From the NCBI RefSeq assembly GCF_027497195.1, contig NZ_CP114905.1:6025001-6089000 (forward strand): DNA of 64,000 nt, given 5' to 3'. The notes under the pieces are model-generated. The model made no database searches and was not told the DNA's origin. It was given only the letters and a program-made list of their open reading frames with translations. Each line of letters opens with the position of its first letter. The stretch's first letter is position 1. Below are positions 44,566-53,439 of the stretch, piece after piece. A program made the position numbers and the translations under genes. This stretch comes from Streptomyces sp. WMMC500 (GTDB lineage Bacteria > Actinomycetota > Actinomycetes > Streptomycetales > Streptomycetaceae).

Positions 44566-45708
44566 ATGACCGTAACCGCCGGGGTCAAACCCCTGGAGGG
44601 CTTCTCCGTCGGAGTCACGGCCGCCCGCCGCGCGGACGAGCTGAGCACCCTGCTGGAGCGGCGCGGCGCGGTCGTGCAGCGCGCGCCCGCGCTGCGGATC
44701 GTGCCCCTGCACGACGACGACGAACTGCTCCACACCACCCGCGCGCTCATCGACGACCCGCCGGACGTCGTCGTCGCCACCACCGCCATCGGCTTCCGCG
44801 GCTGGGTCGAGGCCGCCGGCGGCTGGGGCCTCGGCGAGGCGCTGCTCGACAAGCTCGCGGGCGTGGAGCTGCTGGCGCGCGGCCCGAAGGTGCGGGGCGC
44901 GATCCGGGCCGCGGGGCTGACCGAGTCGTGGTCGCCGGCGTCGGAGTCGATGGCGGAGGTGCTGGAGCGGCTGCTCGCGGAGGGCGCCGAGGGGCGGCGG
45001 GTGGTGCTGCAACAGCACGGCGAGCCGCTGCCGGGGTTCGTCGAGTCGCTCCGCGTCGCGGGGGCGGAGGTCATCGTGGTGCCGGTCTACCGGTGGATGC
45101 CGCCGGAGGACCCGGCGCCGCTGGACCGGCTGCTGGAGGCGGTCGTCGTCCGCGGCGTCGACGCGGTGACGTTCACCAGCGCCCCGGCCGCCGCGAGCTT
45201 CCTGGACCGGGCGGCGGCCCGGCGCTGCCGCGACGAGGTCCTCGACGCCCTGCGCCACGACGTGCTGCCCGCCTGCGTCGGACCGCTCACGGCGCTGCCG
45301 CTGGAGCGGCACGACGTGCCGACCTTCCAGCCGGAGCGCTACCGCCTCGGGCCGCTCGTCCAGCTCGTCGCCCTCGAACTGCCCGGCCGCGTACGGCCGC
45401 TGCCGGTCGCCGGCCACCGCATGGAGATCCGCGGCCACGCCGTGATCATCGACGGCGGGCTGCGCGCGGTGCCGCCGGCGGGCATGGCGCTGCTGCGGGC
45501 CCTGGCCCACCGGCCGGGCTGGGTCGTCTCCCGCGCGGAACTGCTGCGCGCGCTGCCGGGCGCGGGCAGCGACGAGCACGCGGTGGAGACGGCGATGACC
45601 CGGCTGCGTACGGCACTGGGCGTGCCGAAGCTCATCCAGACCGTCGTCAAACGCGGCTACCGGCTGTCCCTGGACCCGCCCACGGACGACAAGTACGCCG
45701 AAGGGTAG
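44566..45708 (+). CDS. nnaR: NnaR-like regulator: uroporphyrinogen-III synthase domain fused to winged helix
   Basis: 380 residues. The N-terminal two-thirds are a HemD fold (LEGFSVGVTAARRADELSTL, VTFTSAPAAASFLDR), here thought to be regulatory rather than biosynthetic. The C-terminus (about 280-370) is an OmpR/PhoB-type winged helix: ALLRALAHRPGWVVSRAELL, VETAMTRLRTALG, LIQTVVKRGYRL. This fusion next to narK matches NnaR of S. coelicolor, which assists GlnR in activating nitrite/nitrate assimilation genes. Start ATG 44566 follows GGGGAG. Confidence 0.9.
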   Translation: MTVTAGVKPLEGFSVGVTAARRADELSTLLERRGAVVQRAPALRIVPLHDDDELLHTTRALIDDPPDVVVATTAIGFRGWVEAAGGWGLGEALLDKLAGVELLARGPKVRGAIRAAGLTESWSPASESMAEVLERLLAEGAEGRRVVLQQHGEPLPGFVESLRVAGAEVIVVPVYRWMPPEDPAPLDRLLEAVVVRGVDAVTFTSAPAAASFLDRAAARRCRDEVLDALRHDVLPACVGPLTALPLERHDVPTFQPERYRLGPLVQLVALELPGRVRPLPVAGHRMEIRGHAVIIDGGLRAVPPAGMALLRALAHRPGWVVSRAELLRALPGAGSDEHAVETAMTRLRTALGVPKLIQTVVKRGYRLSLDPPTDDKYAEG

Positions 45709-45740
45709 GCACCGCCGCGTATCCGCGGGTGCGCCGCTTT

Positions 45741-45765
45741 GAACGCTCCGGCAGCGCTCTCCGTA
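45741..45765 (+). promoter_or_regulatory. ECF-type promoter for sigU (probable autoregulation)
   Basis: GAAC at 45741-45744 and CGTA at 45762-45765 are separated by 17 bases, the layout of ECF sigma promoters. Transcription from here would begin near 45772, leaving room for the GGAGGTGAGG ribosome site and ATG 45788. Confidence 0.5.
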
Positions 45766-45787
45766 CTCCTCGACCCGGAGGTGAGGA

Positions 45788-46336
45788 ATGCGGGACGATG
45801 CCGTGGTGGCAGCGCAGCGCTCGAAGCCGACTCCCGACGAGGAGTTGATGCGGGTCCTCTACCGCGAGCACGCGGGCCCGCTGTTCGGCTTCGTCCTGCG
45901 CCTGGTCGCCGGGGACCGGCACCGGGCGGAGGACGTCGTGCAGGAGACGCTGCTGCGCGCCTGGCGGCACGCCGACGAGCTGGCCGCCGCCGACGGCTCG
46001 GTGCGGCCCTGGCTCGTCACCGTGGCCCGCCGGATAGTGATCGACGGGCACCGCAGCCGGCAGGCGCGCCCGCGCGAGACCGACCCCGCGCCGCTGGAGA
46101 GCGTCCCGGCCGCCGACGACACCGACCGGGTGCTGCGGCTGATGACGATCTCCGACGCGCTCGCCGACCTGACGCCCGCCCACCGCGCCGCGCTGGTGGA
46201 GACGTACTTCAGGGGCCGGACGGCGAACGAGGCGGCCGAGGTGCTGGGCGTACCGGCGGGAACGGTGCGCTCCCGGGTGTTCTACGCGCTGCGCTCGCTG
46301 CGGTTGTCCCTGGAGGAACGGGGAGTGGTGCCGTGA
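45788..46336 (+). CDS. sigU: ECF RNA polymerase sigma factor, SigU-like
   Basis: 182 residues with regions 2 and 4 only. Region 2 is LYREHAGPLFGFVLRLVAGD, RAEDVVQETLLRAWRH; region 4 is ALADLTPAHRAALVETYFRG, TANEAAEVLGVPAGTVRSRV. It overlaps the next gene, a zinc-finger anti-sigma factor, by four bases (GTGA). The symbol rests on the conserved narK-nnaR-sigU-helD order known from S. coelicolor, where SigU excess blocks development; it is inference, not proof. Confidence 0.9.
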   Translation: MRDDAVVAAQRSKPTPDEELMRVLYREHAGPLFGFVLRLVAGDRHRAEDVVQETLLRAWRHADELAAADGSVRPWLVTVARRIVIDGHRSRQARPRETDPAPLESVPAADDTDRVLRLMTISDALADLTPAHRAALVETYFRGRTANEAAEVLGVPAGTVRSRVFYALRSLRLSLEERGVVP

Positions 46337-47055
46337 CCGAGCAACGGCATCCGGACGTCGGCGCGTACGCGATCGGCGCGCTGGAGCACGACGAGGCGGA
46401 GCGGTTCGAGGAGCATCTCGCCGGCTGCGAGCGGTGCGCCGCCGCGCTGGCGGAGCTGGTCCCGGTCGCCGACATGCTGGCCGACGTGCCGCCGCCGCAG
46501 GAGCAGGAGCCGCCGCCCGGCGCGCTCGACCGGCTGCTGGCGGAGCTGACCGCGGTACGGGCCCGGCAGCGCCGGGTGCGCCGGAAGCTGGTCGTCGCGG
46601 TGGCGGCGGCGGCCGTGGTGGCGGTCGCGGCGCCGGTGGTGACGGCGGTGGTGCTGACCGGTGACGAGCCGGCGGAGCAGCGGCAGGAGGACGTCGCGGG
46701 GCAGGAGGTCAGGGCCGTGGACCCGGAGACGGGTGTGGAGGCCAGGATCGGCATGCGCCCGGTGACCTGGGGGACGAGCGTGGACCTGGATCTGCGCGGG
46801 GTGACGGGCCCGCGCCGCTGCGACCTCCAGGCCGTGGGCAAGGACGGCTCGCACGAGACCGTGACGAGCTGGGGTGTCCCGGCGGACGGCTACGGCGCCG
46901 GGACCGGCAGAAACGCGGGCGCCAGCGGCCAGGGCGGCGGGAACAGCCTGCGGACCTCCGGGGGGACGAGCATGTCGCCGGACGACATCGACCACTTCGA
47001 GGTGGTCACGTCGGACGGCGACCGCCTGGTGGTCGTCCCGACGGACGCCGGCTGA
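46333..47055 (+). CDS. rsuA: Membrane anti-sigma factor with zinc-finger motif (RsuA-like)
   Basis: 240 residues from GTG 46333, coupled to the sigma gene. The N-terminal anti-sigma domain has the ZAS motif HLAGCERC (HxxxCxxC) near residue 30. One membrane helix (about 85-110: LVVAVAAAAVVAVAAPVVTA) follows, then an extracytoplasmic domain of about 130 residues with a Gly/Ser-rich stretch. It should hold SigU inactive until an envelope signal triggers release. Named by position next to SigU. Confidence 0.88.
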   Translation: MTEQRHPDVGAYAIGALEHDEAERFEEHLAGCERCAAALAELVPVADMLADVPPPQEQEPPPGALDRLLAELTAVRARQRRVRRKLVVAVAAAAVVAVAAPVVTAVVLTGDEPAEQRQEDVAGQEVRAVDPETGVEARIGMRPVTWGTSVDLDLRGVTGPRRCDLQAVGKDGSHETVTSWGVPADGYGAGTGRNAGASGQGGGNSLRTSGGTSMSPDDIDHFEVVTSDGDRLVVVPTDAG

Positions 47056-47240
47056 GGGCGGCGGACCGGCCGCCCCCGCCCCGCCGTCTCCGCCCCGCCG
47101 CCCTGCCTGCACCCGGCCACTCCGCCCCGCTGCCGGCTCCGTCACGCCCGCACACCCCCGCCGACCTGGGCTGACCTCTGCTCGCCTGTGCGCGAGAGGT
47201 AAGATGAACGGCTGCCTTGTCCGCACGAAGGGGGCCGCGG

Positions 47241-49571
47241 GTGACCGCGCACATCACCGCCCCGGACTCCGTCCGGGACCGCGAGATCCAGGCCGAGCAG
47301 GACCACCTGGACCGCGTGTACGACCGCCTTGAGGAGAAGATCCACGAGGCGGAGTTCCTCATGAGCGACGCCGCCAAGCGCGGCCAGGTCGGCACCCCCG
47401 GCGCGCTCGCCGAGCGCGACGCGCAGGTCTTCCGCGCCGGCGTCCATCTCAACCGGCTGAACAGCGAGTTCGAGGACTTCCTCTTCGGCCGCATCGACCT
47501 CCTGCCCGGCAAGGACGGCGTCCGCGGCCCTGACGGCGCGTACACCTCCGTCGAGCCCGCCGACGACGCCGTGGAGGGCGGCACAGCCGACACGGACGGC
47601 ACGGGCACCGCCACCGGCACCGACACCGGCGGCGGCGGGCCACGCGCGCGGATCGCCGAGACGCTGCACATCGGCCGCCTCGGCGTCCTCGACGCCGACT
47701 ACGCCCCGCTGGTCATCGACTGGCGTGCCCCCGCCGCCGCGCCGTTCTACCGCGCCACCCCCGTCGCGCCCGGCCGGGTCGTCCGCCGGCGCGTGATCCG
47801 CTCCAAGGGCCGCCGGGTGCTCGGCGTCGAGGACGACCTGCTGCGGCCGGAGCTGTCGGTGACGCTGGCCGGCGCCGCGCTGCCGGTCGTCGGCGACGGC
47901 GCGCTGATGGCGGCGCTCGGCCGGGCCCGTACGCACGCGATGCGCGACATCGTCTCCTCCATCCAGGCCGAGCAGGACACCGTCATCCGCGCGCCCGCCG
48001 CGTCCGTCACGGAGGTGGAGGGCGGGCCGGGCACCGGCAAGACGGCGGTGGCGCTGCACCGCGCCGCGTACCTGCTCTACCAGGACCGGCGGCGGTACGC
48101 GGGCGGGATCCTCGTCGTCAGCCCGACGCCGCTGCTCGTGGCGTACACCGAGGGCGTGCTGCCGTCGCTGGGCGAGGAGGGGCAGGTCGCGATCCGGGCG
48201 GTGGGCTCGCTCGTCGAGGGCGCCGAGGCGGCTCTCTACGACGAGCCCGCGGTGGCCCGGGTCAAGGGGTCGGCGCGGATGGTGCGGGTGCTGCGCCGGG
48301 CGGCGCGCGGGGCGCTGACGGCGGGCGACGTGCCGCAGCGGCTGCGGGTGGTCGCGTTCGGCGCCCGGGTGGAGCTGGACGCGCGGGAGCTGCGGCGCGT
48401 ACGGCAGGCGGTCCTGGGCGGTACGGCGCCGGTCAACCTGCTGCGGGCCAGGGCCCGCCGGTTCCTGCTGGACGCGCTGTGGCAGAAGTCCGGCTCCCGG
48501 CCGCGCTACGACGATCCGGAGCTGGCCGCGGAGGCGCGGGCGGCGTTCGACGAGGACATCGCGACCGAGGACGACTTCCTCGCCTTTCTCGACGCCTGGT
48601 GGCCGGAGTTGACGCCGCGCGCGGTGCTCGCGTCGCTCGCCGACGAGCGGCGGCTCGCGGGCTTCGCCCGGCGCGTGCTGAATCCGGCGGAGGTCCGCGG
48701 CCTGGCCCGCTCGCTGGCCCGCGACGGGCTGACCGTGCACGACGTGGCGCTGCTGGACGAGCTCCAGGTGCTCCTCGGCGCGCCCGCGCGGCCGGCCAGG
48801 AAGCGGGAGCAGGACCCGCTGGACCAGTTGACGGGCCTGGAGGAGCTGACGACGTACGCGGAGCGCACCGCGCCGGCGGTGCGCCGCCGCGACGAGGAGC
48901 GGCAGGAGTACGCGCACGTCATCGTCGACGAGGCGCAGGACCTCACCCCCATGCAGTGGCGGATGGTGGGCCGCCGCGGCCGGCACGCGACGTGGACGGT
49001 CGTCGGCGACCCGGCGCAGAGCTCGTGGCCGGACCCGGAGGAGGCCGCCGCGGCCCGCGCGGAGGCGCTGGGCACCCGCCCCCGGCGCCGCTTCACCCTG
49101 ACCGTCAACTACCGCAACCCGGCGGAGATCGCCGAGGTCGCCTCCCGGGTGCTGGCGCTGGCGATGCCCGGCACCGAGCCGCCGGAGGCGGTGCGGTCGA
49201 CCGGAGTGGTGCCGGCGTTCGCCGTGGCCGGCGCGGATCCGTACGACACGGTGCGCGGGGAGGTCGGCCGGCTGCTGGCGGACGTGGACGGCACGGTGGG
49301 CGTGGTGGTGCCGATGGGCCGCCGCGACGAGGCCCGCGGGCGGCTGGCGGACCTCGGCGAGCGGGTGGTGGTGCTGGGCAGCCTGGAGGCCAAGGGGCTG
49401 GAGTACGACGCGACGGTGGTGCTCTCGCCGGCGGAGATGGCGGACGAGTCGCCGGCGGGCCTGCGGGTGCTGTACGTGGCACTGACCCGCGCGACGCAGC
49501 GGCTGACGGTCGTCGCCGCGCCGCCGGACCTGCCCGACGCCGACGGCGTCCCGGACCTGCTGCGCGCGTAG
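47241..49571 (+). CDS. helD: HelD-like UvrD/Rep-type helicase acting on RNA polymerase
   Basis: 776 residues; GTG 47241 chosen for the AAGGGGG six bases before it (a TTG 24 bases earlier is possible). The N-terminal coiled coil (about 10-75: REIQAEQDHLDRVYDRLEEK) is the HelD arm that enters the polymerase. Walker A is GGPGTGKT (261-268); Walker B-type VIVDEAQDLTPMQWRM and motif VALTRATQRL are present. HelD proteins remove stalled polymerase from DNA and some protect against rifamycins. I saw no rifamycin-associated element upstream. TAAGAT at about 47208 may be its -10 box. Confidence 0.92.
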   Translation: MTAHITAPDSVRDREIQAEQDHLDRVYDRLEEKIHEAEFLMSDAAKRGQVGTPGALAERDAQVFRAGVHLNRLNSEFEDFLFGRIDLLPGKDGVRGPDGAYTSVEPADDAVEGGTADTDGTGTATGTDTGGGGPRARIAETLHIGRLGVLDADYAPLVIDWRAPAAAPFYRATPVAPGRVVRRRVIRSKGRRVLGVEDDLLRPELSVTLAGAALPVVGDGALMAALGRARTHAMRDIVSSIQAEQDTVIRAPAASVTEVEGGPGTGKTAVALHRAAYLLYQDRRRYAGGILVVSPTPLLVAYTEGVLPSLGEEGQVAIRAVGSLVEGAEAALYDEPAVARVKGSARMVRVLRRAARGALTAGDVPQRLRVVAFGARVELDARELRRVRQAVLGGTAPVNLLRARARRFLLDALWQKSGSRPRYDDPELAAEARAAFDEDIATEDDFLAFLDAWWPELTPRAVLASLADERRLAGFARRVLNPAEVRGLARSLARDGLTVHDVALLDELQVLLGAPARPARKREQDPLDQLTGLEELTTYAERTAPAVRRRDEERQEYAHVIVDEAQDLTPMQWRMVGRRGRHATWTVVGDPAQSSWPDPEEAAAARAEALGTRPRRRFTLTVNYRNPAEIAEVASRVLALAMPGTEPPEAVRSTGVVPAFAVAGADPYDTVRGEVGRLLADVDGTVGVVVPMGRRDEARGRLADLGERVVVLGSLEAKGLEYDATVVLSPAEMADESPAGLRVLYVALTRATQRLTVVAAPPDLPDADGVPDLLRA

Positions 49572-49637
49572 GTCCCGGCGACCGCGGGGAGCCGGGGGGC
49601 CGCCGAGACGGGAATGGCCTTACGGGGACGGTTTGTT

Positions 49638-49793
49638 AGCCTGGCAAGTGGCACCGGCCCGATCCATGCCCCCGGGCCCAACCATCGGCGCTTCGAGCGC
49701 CCACTTGCCGCGAGGCGAGCTGGCGGGTCGGTGCCACCAGGCTTCTCCGGGCCGGGTGTGCGGCAGTGCCGCGCACCCGGCCCGCGGTCTTTC
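49638..49793 (+). ncRNA. Candidate structured small RNA with intrinsic terminator
   Basis: A rod-like fold is supported by nested pairing: AGCCTGG (49638-49644) with CCAGGCT (49737-49743); GGCACCGGCCCG (49650-49661) with CGGGTCGGTGCC (49724-49735), one G-U pair; and an inner GGCGC-TTCGA-GCGCC hairpin (about 49687-49701). A competing pair, GGCAAGTGG (49643-49651) with CCACTTGCC (about 49701-49709), cannot form at the same time, so a switch is possible. A strong terminator follows. It could be an independent small RNA or an attenuating leader of the malic enzyme gene. It does not match SRP RNA, tmRNA or RNase P RNA features I know. Confidence 0.5.
49749..49783 (+). terminator. Strong terminator of the candidate small RNA
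   Basis: Sixteen-base arms (49749-49764, 49768-49783) pair fully apart from one wobble around a three-base loop, followed by GCGGTCTTT. It lies 177 bases past helD and 187 before the malic enzyme start. Confidence 0.8.
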
Positions 49794-49969
49794 CGGAGCC
49801 GCGTGTGCGTCCGGGAGCCGCGCGTTGCCCGCCGTCCCGTGCTGTGGAAAAGTGATTCCGCTTCCCGGAGGGTTTCCGGATACCGCCCGGTAGGTGCGAC
49901 CATCAAACCGATCCGCAGCGGGGCGTGTCGCGCCCCGTGGCTTCACCACACAAGAGGGAACACACGGCC

Positions 49970-51403
49970 ATGGCAACGGCGCCAAGCGTCTCCTACTCGA
50001 ACACGGTCCGGCTTGAGGTGCCCGCGGGGGGCAACGCCGTCAGCCAGCTCACCTCCGCCGTGGAGTCCTCCGGCGGCAGCGTCACCGGCCTCGACGTCAC
50101 CGCCTCCGGCCACGAGCGGCTGCGCATCGACGTCACCATCGCCGCCGCCTCCACCGACCACGCGCGCTCCATCGTCGAGAAGCTGCGCGGCATCGAGGGC
50201 GTCAGCGTCGGCAAGGTCTCCGACCGTACGTTCCTGATGCACCTCGGCGGCAAGATCGAGATGCAGTCCAAGCACCCGATCCGCAACCGCGACGACCTGT
50301 CGATGATCTACACCCCCGGCGTCGCCCGCGTCTGCCTGCAGATCGCCGAGAACCCCGAGGACGCGCGCCGGCTGACCATCAAGCGCAACAGCGTCGCCGT
50401 CGTCACCGACGGCTCCGCCGTCCTGGGCCTGGGCAACATCGGCCCCAAGGCCGCGCTGCCGGTGATGGAGGGCAAGGCCGCGCTGTTCAAGCGCTTCGCC
50501 GGCATCGACGCCTGGCCGCTGTGCCTGGACACCCAGGACACCGACGCGATCGTGGAGATCGTCAAGTCCATCGCCCCCGGCTTCGCCGGCATCAACCTGG
50601 AGGACATCTCCGCGCCCCGCTGCTTCGAGATCGAGGCGCGGCTGCGCGAGGCGCTGGACATCCCGGTCTTCCACGACGACCAGCACGGCACCGCCATCGT
50701 CGTGCTCGCCGCGCTCACCAACGCGCTGCGGGTGGTCGGCAAGGAGCTGGCCGACGTGCGCGTGGTGATGTCCGGGGCCGGCGCCGCCGGCACGGCGATC
50801 CTCAAGCTTCTGATCGACGCCGGCGCCAAACACGCCGTCGTCGCCGACATCAACGGCGTCGTCCACTCCGGCCGCGCCGACCTGGTGGACTCCGCGCCCG
50901 GCACCGCGCTGCACTGGATCGCCGAGAACACCAACCGCGACGGCCTCACCGGCACGCTCAAGGACGCCGTGCGCGGCGCGGACGTGTTCATCGGTGTCTC
51001 CGCCCCCGACGTCATCGACGGCGACGACGTGGCCGCCATGGCGCCCGACGCGATCGTCTTCGCGCTGGCCAACCCCGACCCCGAGGTGGACCCGGCCGCC
51101 GCCCGCGAGCACGCCGCCGTCGTCGCCACCGGGCGCAGCGACTTCCCGAACCAGATCAACAACGTGCTCGTCTTCCCCGGCGTCTTCCGCGGCCTGCTCG
51201 ACGCGCACTCGCGGACCGTCAACTCCGTGATGATGATCGCCGCGGCCCGCGCCATCGCCGACGTCGTGCACGCGGACGAGCTGAACCCGAACTACATCGT
51301 CCCGAGCGTCTTCAACGACCGGGTGGCCCCCACGGTCGCCGACGCGGTCCGCGACGCCGCCCAGGCGGCGGGCGTCACGGAGCCCCCGACCAGCGGACCG
51401 TAA
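49970..51403 (+). CDS. NAD-dependent malic enzyme with N-terminal ACT domain
   Basis: Oxidatively decarboxylates malate to pyruvate, 477 residues. AAGAGGG precedes ATG 49970. Residues about 8-85 form an ACT-type domain (NTVRLEVPAGGNAVSQLTSA), typical of Streptomyces malic enzymes and probably regulatory. The catalytic domain has SMIYTPGVARVC, NSVAVVTDGSAVLGLGNIGP, the metal-binding NLEDISAPRCFEIE and FHDDQHGTAIVV; the NAD domain has VMSGAGAAGTAI. A nearby structured RNA may affect its expression. Matches the malate oxidoreductase that precedes hupA in S. coelicolor. Confidence 0.95.
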   Translation: MATAPSVSYSNTVRLEVPAGGNAVSQLTSAVESSGGSVTGLDVTASGHERLRIDVTIAAASTDHARSIVEKLRGIEGVSVGKVSDRTFLMHLGGKIEMQSKHPIRNRDDLSMIYTPGVARVCLQIAENPEDARRLTIKRNSVAVVTDGSAVLGLGNIGPKAALPVMEGKAALFKRFAGIDAWPLCLDTQDTDAIVEIVKSIAPGFAGINLEDISAPRCFEIEARLREALDIPVFHDDQHGTAIVVLAALTNALRVVGKELADVRVVMSGAGAAGTAILKLLIDAGAKHAVVADINGVVHSGRADLVDSAPGTALHWIAENTNRDGLTGTLKDAVRGADVFIGVSAPDVIDGDDVAAMAPDAIVFALANPDPEVDPAAAREHAAVVATGRSDFPNQINNVLVFPGVFRGLLDAHSRTVNSVMMIAAARAIADVVHADELNPNYIVPSVFNDRVAPTVADAVRDAAQAAGVTEPPTSGP

Positions 51404-51672
51404 CCGCCCCTGTACGCCGCGTGGGAACGGGCCCGGCCCCGGCGCGTCGGCTGGCTTTCGGACCGTGCGTACGTCATAAGTGTGCGGATGGACGGGCTGC
51501 GGTGTACGACGCGCCAGGGCGCCGGATTGGCGTTTCCGCCGCAGGTGAGGGCAGGATGCGTAGTCGGGCGCGAGGCGCTGTCACGGGACCCGGTTACGGG
51601 GACTGTCAGCGGGTCCTGGCAGCATCGGCTTTGATCTCACGCCTCAATGGCAAGAAAACACGGGAGACAGAT

Positions 51673-51954
51673 ATGAACCGCAGTGAGCTGGTGGCCGCGA
51701 TCGCAGAACGCGCCGAGGTGACCCGCAAGGACGCCGACGCCGTCGTGGCCGCCCTCGCCGAGGTCGCCGGGGAGGTCGTCAGCAAGGGCGACGAGAGGAT
51801 CACCATCCCCGGCTTCCTGACCTTCGAGCGCACGCACCGCAAGGCGCGCTCCGCCCGCAACCCGCAGACCGGCGAGCCGATCCAGATTCCCGCTGGCTAC
51901 AGCGTGAAGGTCACGGCCGGCTCGAAGCTCAAGGAAGCGGCGAAGGGCAAGTAA
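51673..51954 (+). CDS. hupA: HU-family nucleoid protein
   Basis: 93-residue histone-like DNA-bending protein. MNRSELVAAIAERAEVTRKD and the arm signature GFLTFERTHRKARSARNPQT are canonical. There is no lysine-rich C-terminal tail, so it is the housekeeping (HupA) form rather than HupS. GGGAGA lies five bases before ATG 51673, with a 269-base gap to the malic enzyme in which its own promoter must lie. A hairpin terminator follows 17 bases after the stop. Confidence 0.95.
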   Translation: MNRSELVAAIAERAEVTRKDADAVVAALAEVAGEVVSKGDERITIPGFLTFERTHRKARSARNPQTGEPIQIPAGYSVKVTAGSKLKEAAKGK

Positions 51955-51971
51955 GGCCCGCAGACCGAAGG

Positions 51972-52005
51972 AGGGCGGCCGAACCCCGGCAGGGGCGGCC
52001 GCCCT
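51972..52005. terminator. Hairpin terminator between hupA and murA
   Basis: AGGGCGGCCG (51972-51981) and CGGCCGCCCT (51996-52005) form a perfect ten-base stem between convergent genes. Confidence 0.7.
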
Positions 52006-52077
52006 TCGCCTGTCCCGGCCGCCCTCCGCCTGTGCCGCTTGTACGGGCCCGTACGGCCCGTGCGCGCCCGCCGGTGC

Positions 52078-53439
52078 TCAGCCGGCCGCGGCGGCGACGG
52101 CCGGGACCTCCGGCAGCTCGGCGCGCGCGCCGAGGTCCGCGAGCTTCTGCAGGAAGTTCTCGTAGCCGCGGTTGATCAGGTCGATGCCGTGCACCCGCGA
52201 GGTGCCCTGGGCCGCCAGTGCCGCGATGAGGTACGAGAAGCCGCCGCGCAGGTCCGGGATGACCAGGTCGGCGCCCTCCAGCTTCGTGGGTCCCGACACG
52301 ACCGCGGAGTGCAGGAAGTTGTGCTGCCCGAAGCGGCAGGGCGTGCCGCCCAGGCACTCGCGGTAGAGCTGGATGTGCGCGCCCATCTGGTTCAGCGCCG
52401 AGGTGAAGCCGAGACGCGACTCGTAGACCGTCTCGTGCACGATCGACAGCCCCGATGCCTGCGTCAGGGCGACGACCAGCGGCTGCTGCCAGTCGGTCTG
52501 GAAGCCCGGGTGGACGTCGGTCTCCAGCGCGATGGCGTTCAGCGGGCCGCCGGGGTGCCAGAAGCGGATGCCGTCGTCGCCGATGTCGAAGGCGCCGCCG
52601 ACCTTGCGGAAGGTGTTGAGGAACGTCATCATCGAGCGCTGCTGCGCGCCGCGTACGAAGATGTCGCCCTCGGTCGCGAGCGCCGCGGACGCCCAGGAGG
52701 CGGCCTCCAGCCGGTCCGGCAGGGCGCGGTGGGTGTAGCCGCCGAGCTTGTCGACGCCGGTGATACGGATGGTCCTGTCGGTGTCCATCGCGATGATCGC
52801 GCCCATCTTCTGCAGGACGCAGATGAGGTCCTCGATCTCCGGCTCGACGGCAGCGTTGGACAGCTCGGTGACGCCCTCCGCCAGCACCGCCGTCAGCAGC
52901 ACCTGCTCGGTGGCCCCGACCGACGGGTAGGGCAGCCGGATCTTCGTGCCGCGCAGCCGCTGCGGCGCCTCCAGGTACTGCCCGTCCGCGCGCTTGTCGA
53001 TCCGGGCGCCGAACTGGCGCAGCACGTCGAAGTGGAAGTCGATGGGCCGGCCGCCGATGTCGCAGCCGCCGAGGCCGGGGATGAAGGCGTGGCCGAGGCG
53101 GTGCAGGAGCGGGCCGCAGAAGAGGATCGGGATCCGGGACGAGCCCGCGTGCGCGTCGATGTCCGCGACGTGTGCGCTCTCGACGTGCGTCGGGTCCAGC
53201 ACCAGCTCGCCGGGCTCCTCGCCGGGGCCCACGGTCACGCCGTGGAGCTGCAGCAGGCCGCGCACCACCCGCACGTCGCGGATGTCCGGGACGTTGCGCA
53301 GCCGGCTGGGGGAGCTGCCGAGCAGCGCGGCCACCATCGCCTTGGGCACGAGGTTCTTGGCCCCGCGGACGTGGATTTCGCCCCTGAGGGGCGTACCGCC
53401 GTGGACGAGAAGGACATCGGCGCTGTCAGGAGCTGTCAT
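52078..53439 (-). CDS. murA: UDP-N-acetylglucosamine 1-carboxyvinyltransferase (MurA)
   Basis: First committed step of peptidoglycan synthesis: transfers enolpyruvate from PEP to UDP-GlcNAc. 453 residues. GAKNLVPKAMVAALL near the start and the catalytic loop GGCDIGGRPIDFH are diagnostic; the loop keeps the Cys that fosfomycin alkylates, unlike the Asp form of mycobacteria. The RGGFSYLIAALAAQG stretch near the end belongs to the second EPSP-synthase-like lobe. It is convergent with hupA. The ribosome site is weak. Confidence 0.95.
   Translation of the reverse strand: MTAPDSADVLLVHGGTPLRGEIHVRGAKNLVPKAMVAALLGSSPSRLRNVPDIRDVRVVRGLLQLHGVTVGPGEEPGELVLDPTHVESAHVADIDAHAGSSRIPILFCGPLLHRLGHAFIPGLGGCDIGGRPIDFHFDVLRQFGARIDKRADGQYLEAPQRLRGTKIRLPYPSVGATEQVLLTAVLAEGVTELSNAAVEPEIEDLICVLQKMGAIIAMDTDRTIRITGVDKLGGYTHRALPDRLEAASWASAALATEGDIFVRGAQQRSMMTFLNTFRKVGGAFDIGDDGIRFWHPGGPLNAIALETDVHPGFQTDWQQPLVVALTQASGLSIVHETVYESRLGFTSALNQMGAHIQLYRECLGGTPCRFGQHNFLHSAVVSGPTKLEGADLVIPDLRGGFSYLIAALAAQGTSRVHGIDLINRGYENFLQKLADLGARAELPEVPAVAAAAG

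Larger units (their letters stand above)
49572..49969. other. Intergenic region between helD and malic enzyme
   Basis: 398 bases with no protein gene. The left half holds the candidate structured RNA and terminator described separately (49638-49793). The right half (about 49800-49960) should carry the malic enzyme promoter and leader, ending in GAGGG before ATG 49970. Confidence 0.6.

Noticed and set aside
47160..47240. Search for a rifamycin-associated element before helD
   Set aside because: No match to the GGGGCTTGCG-type inverted repeat is visible; only an unrelated ACCTCT/AGAGGT inverted repeat near a possible -10 box.
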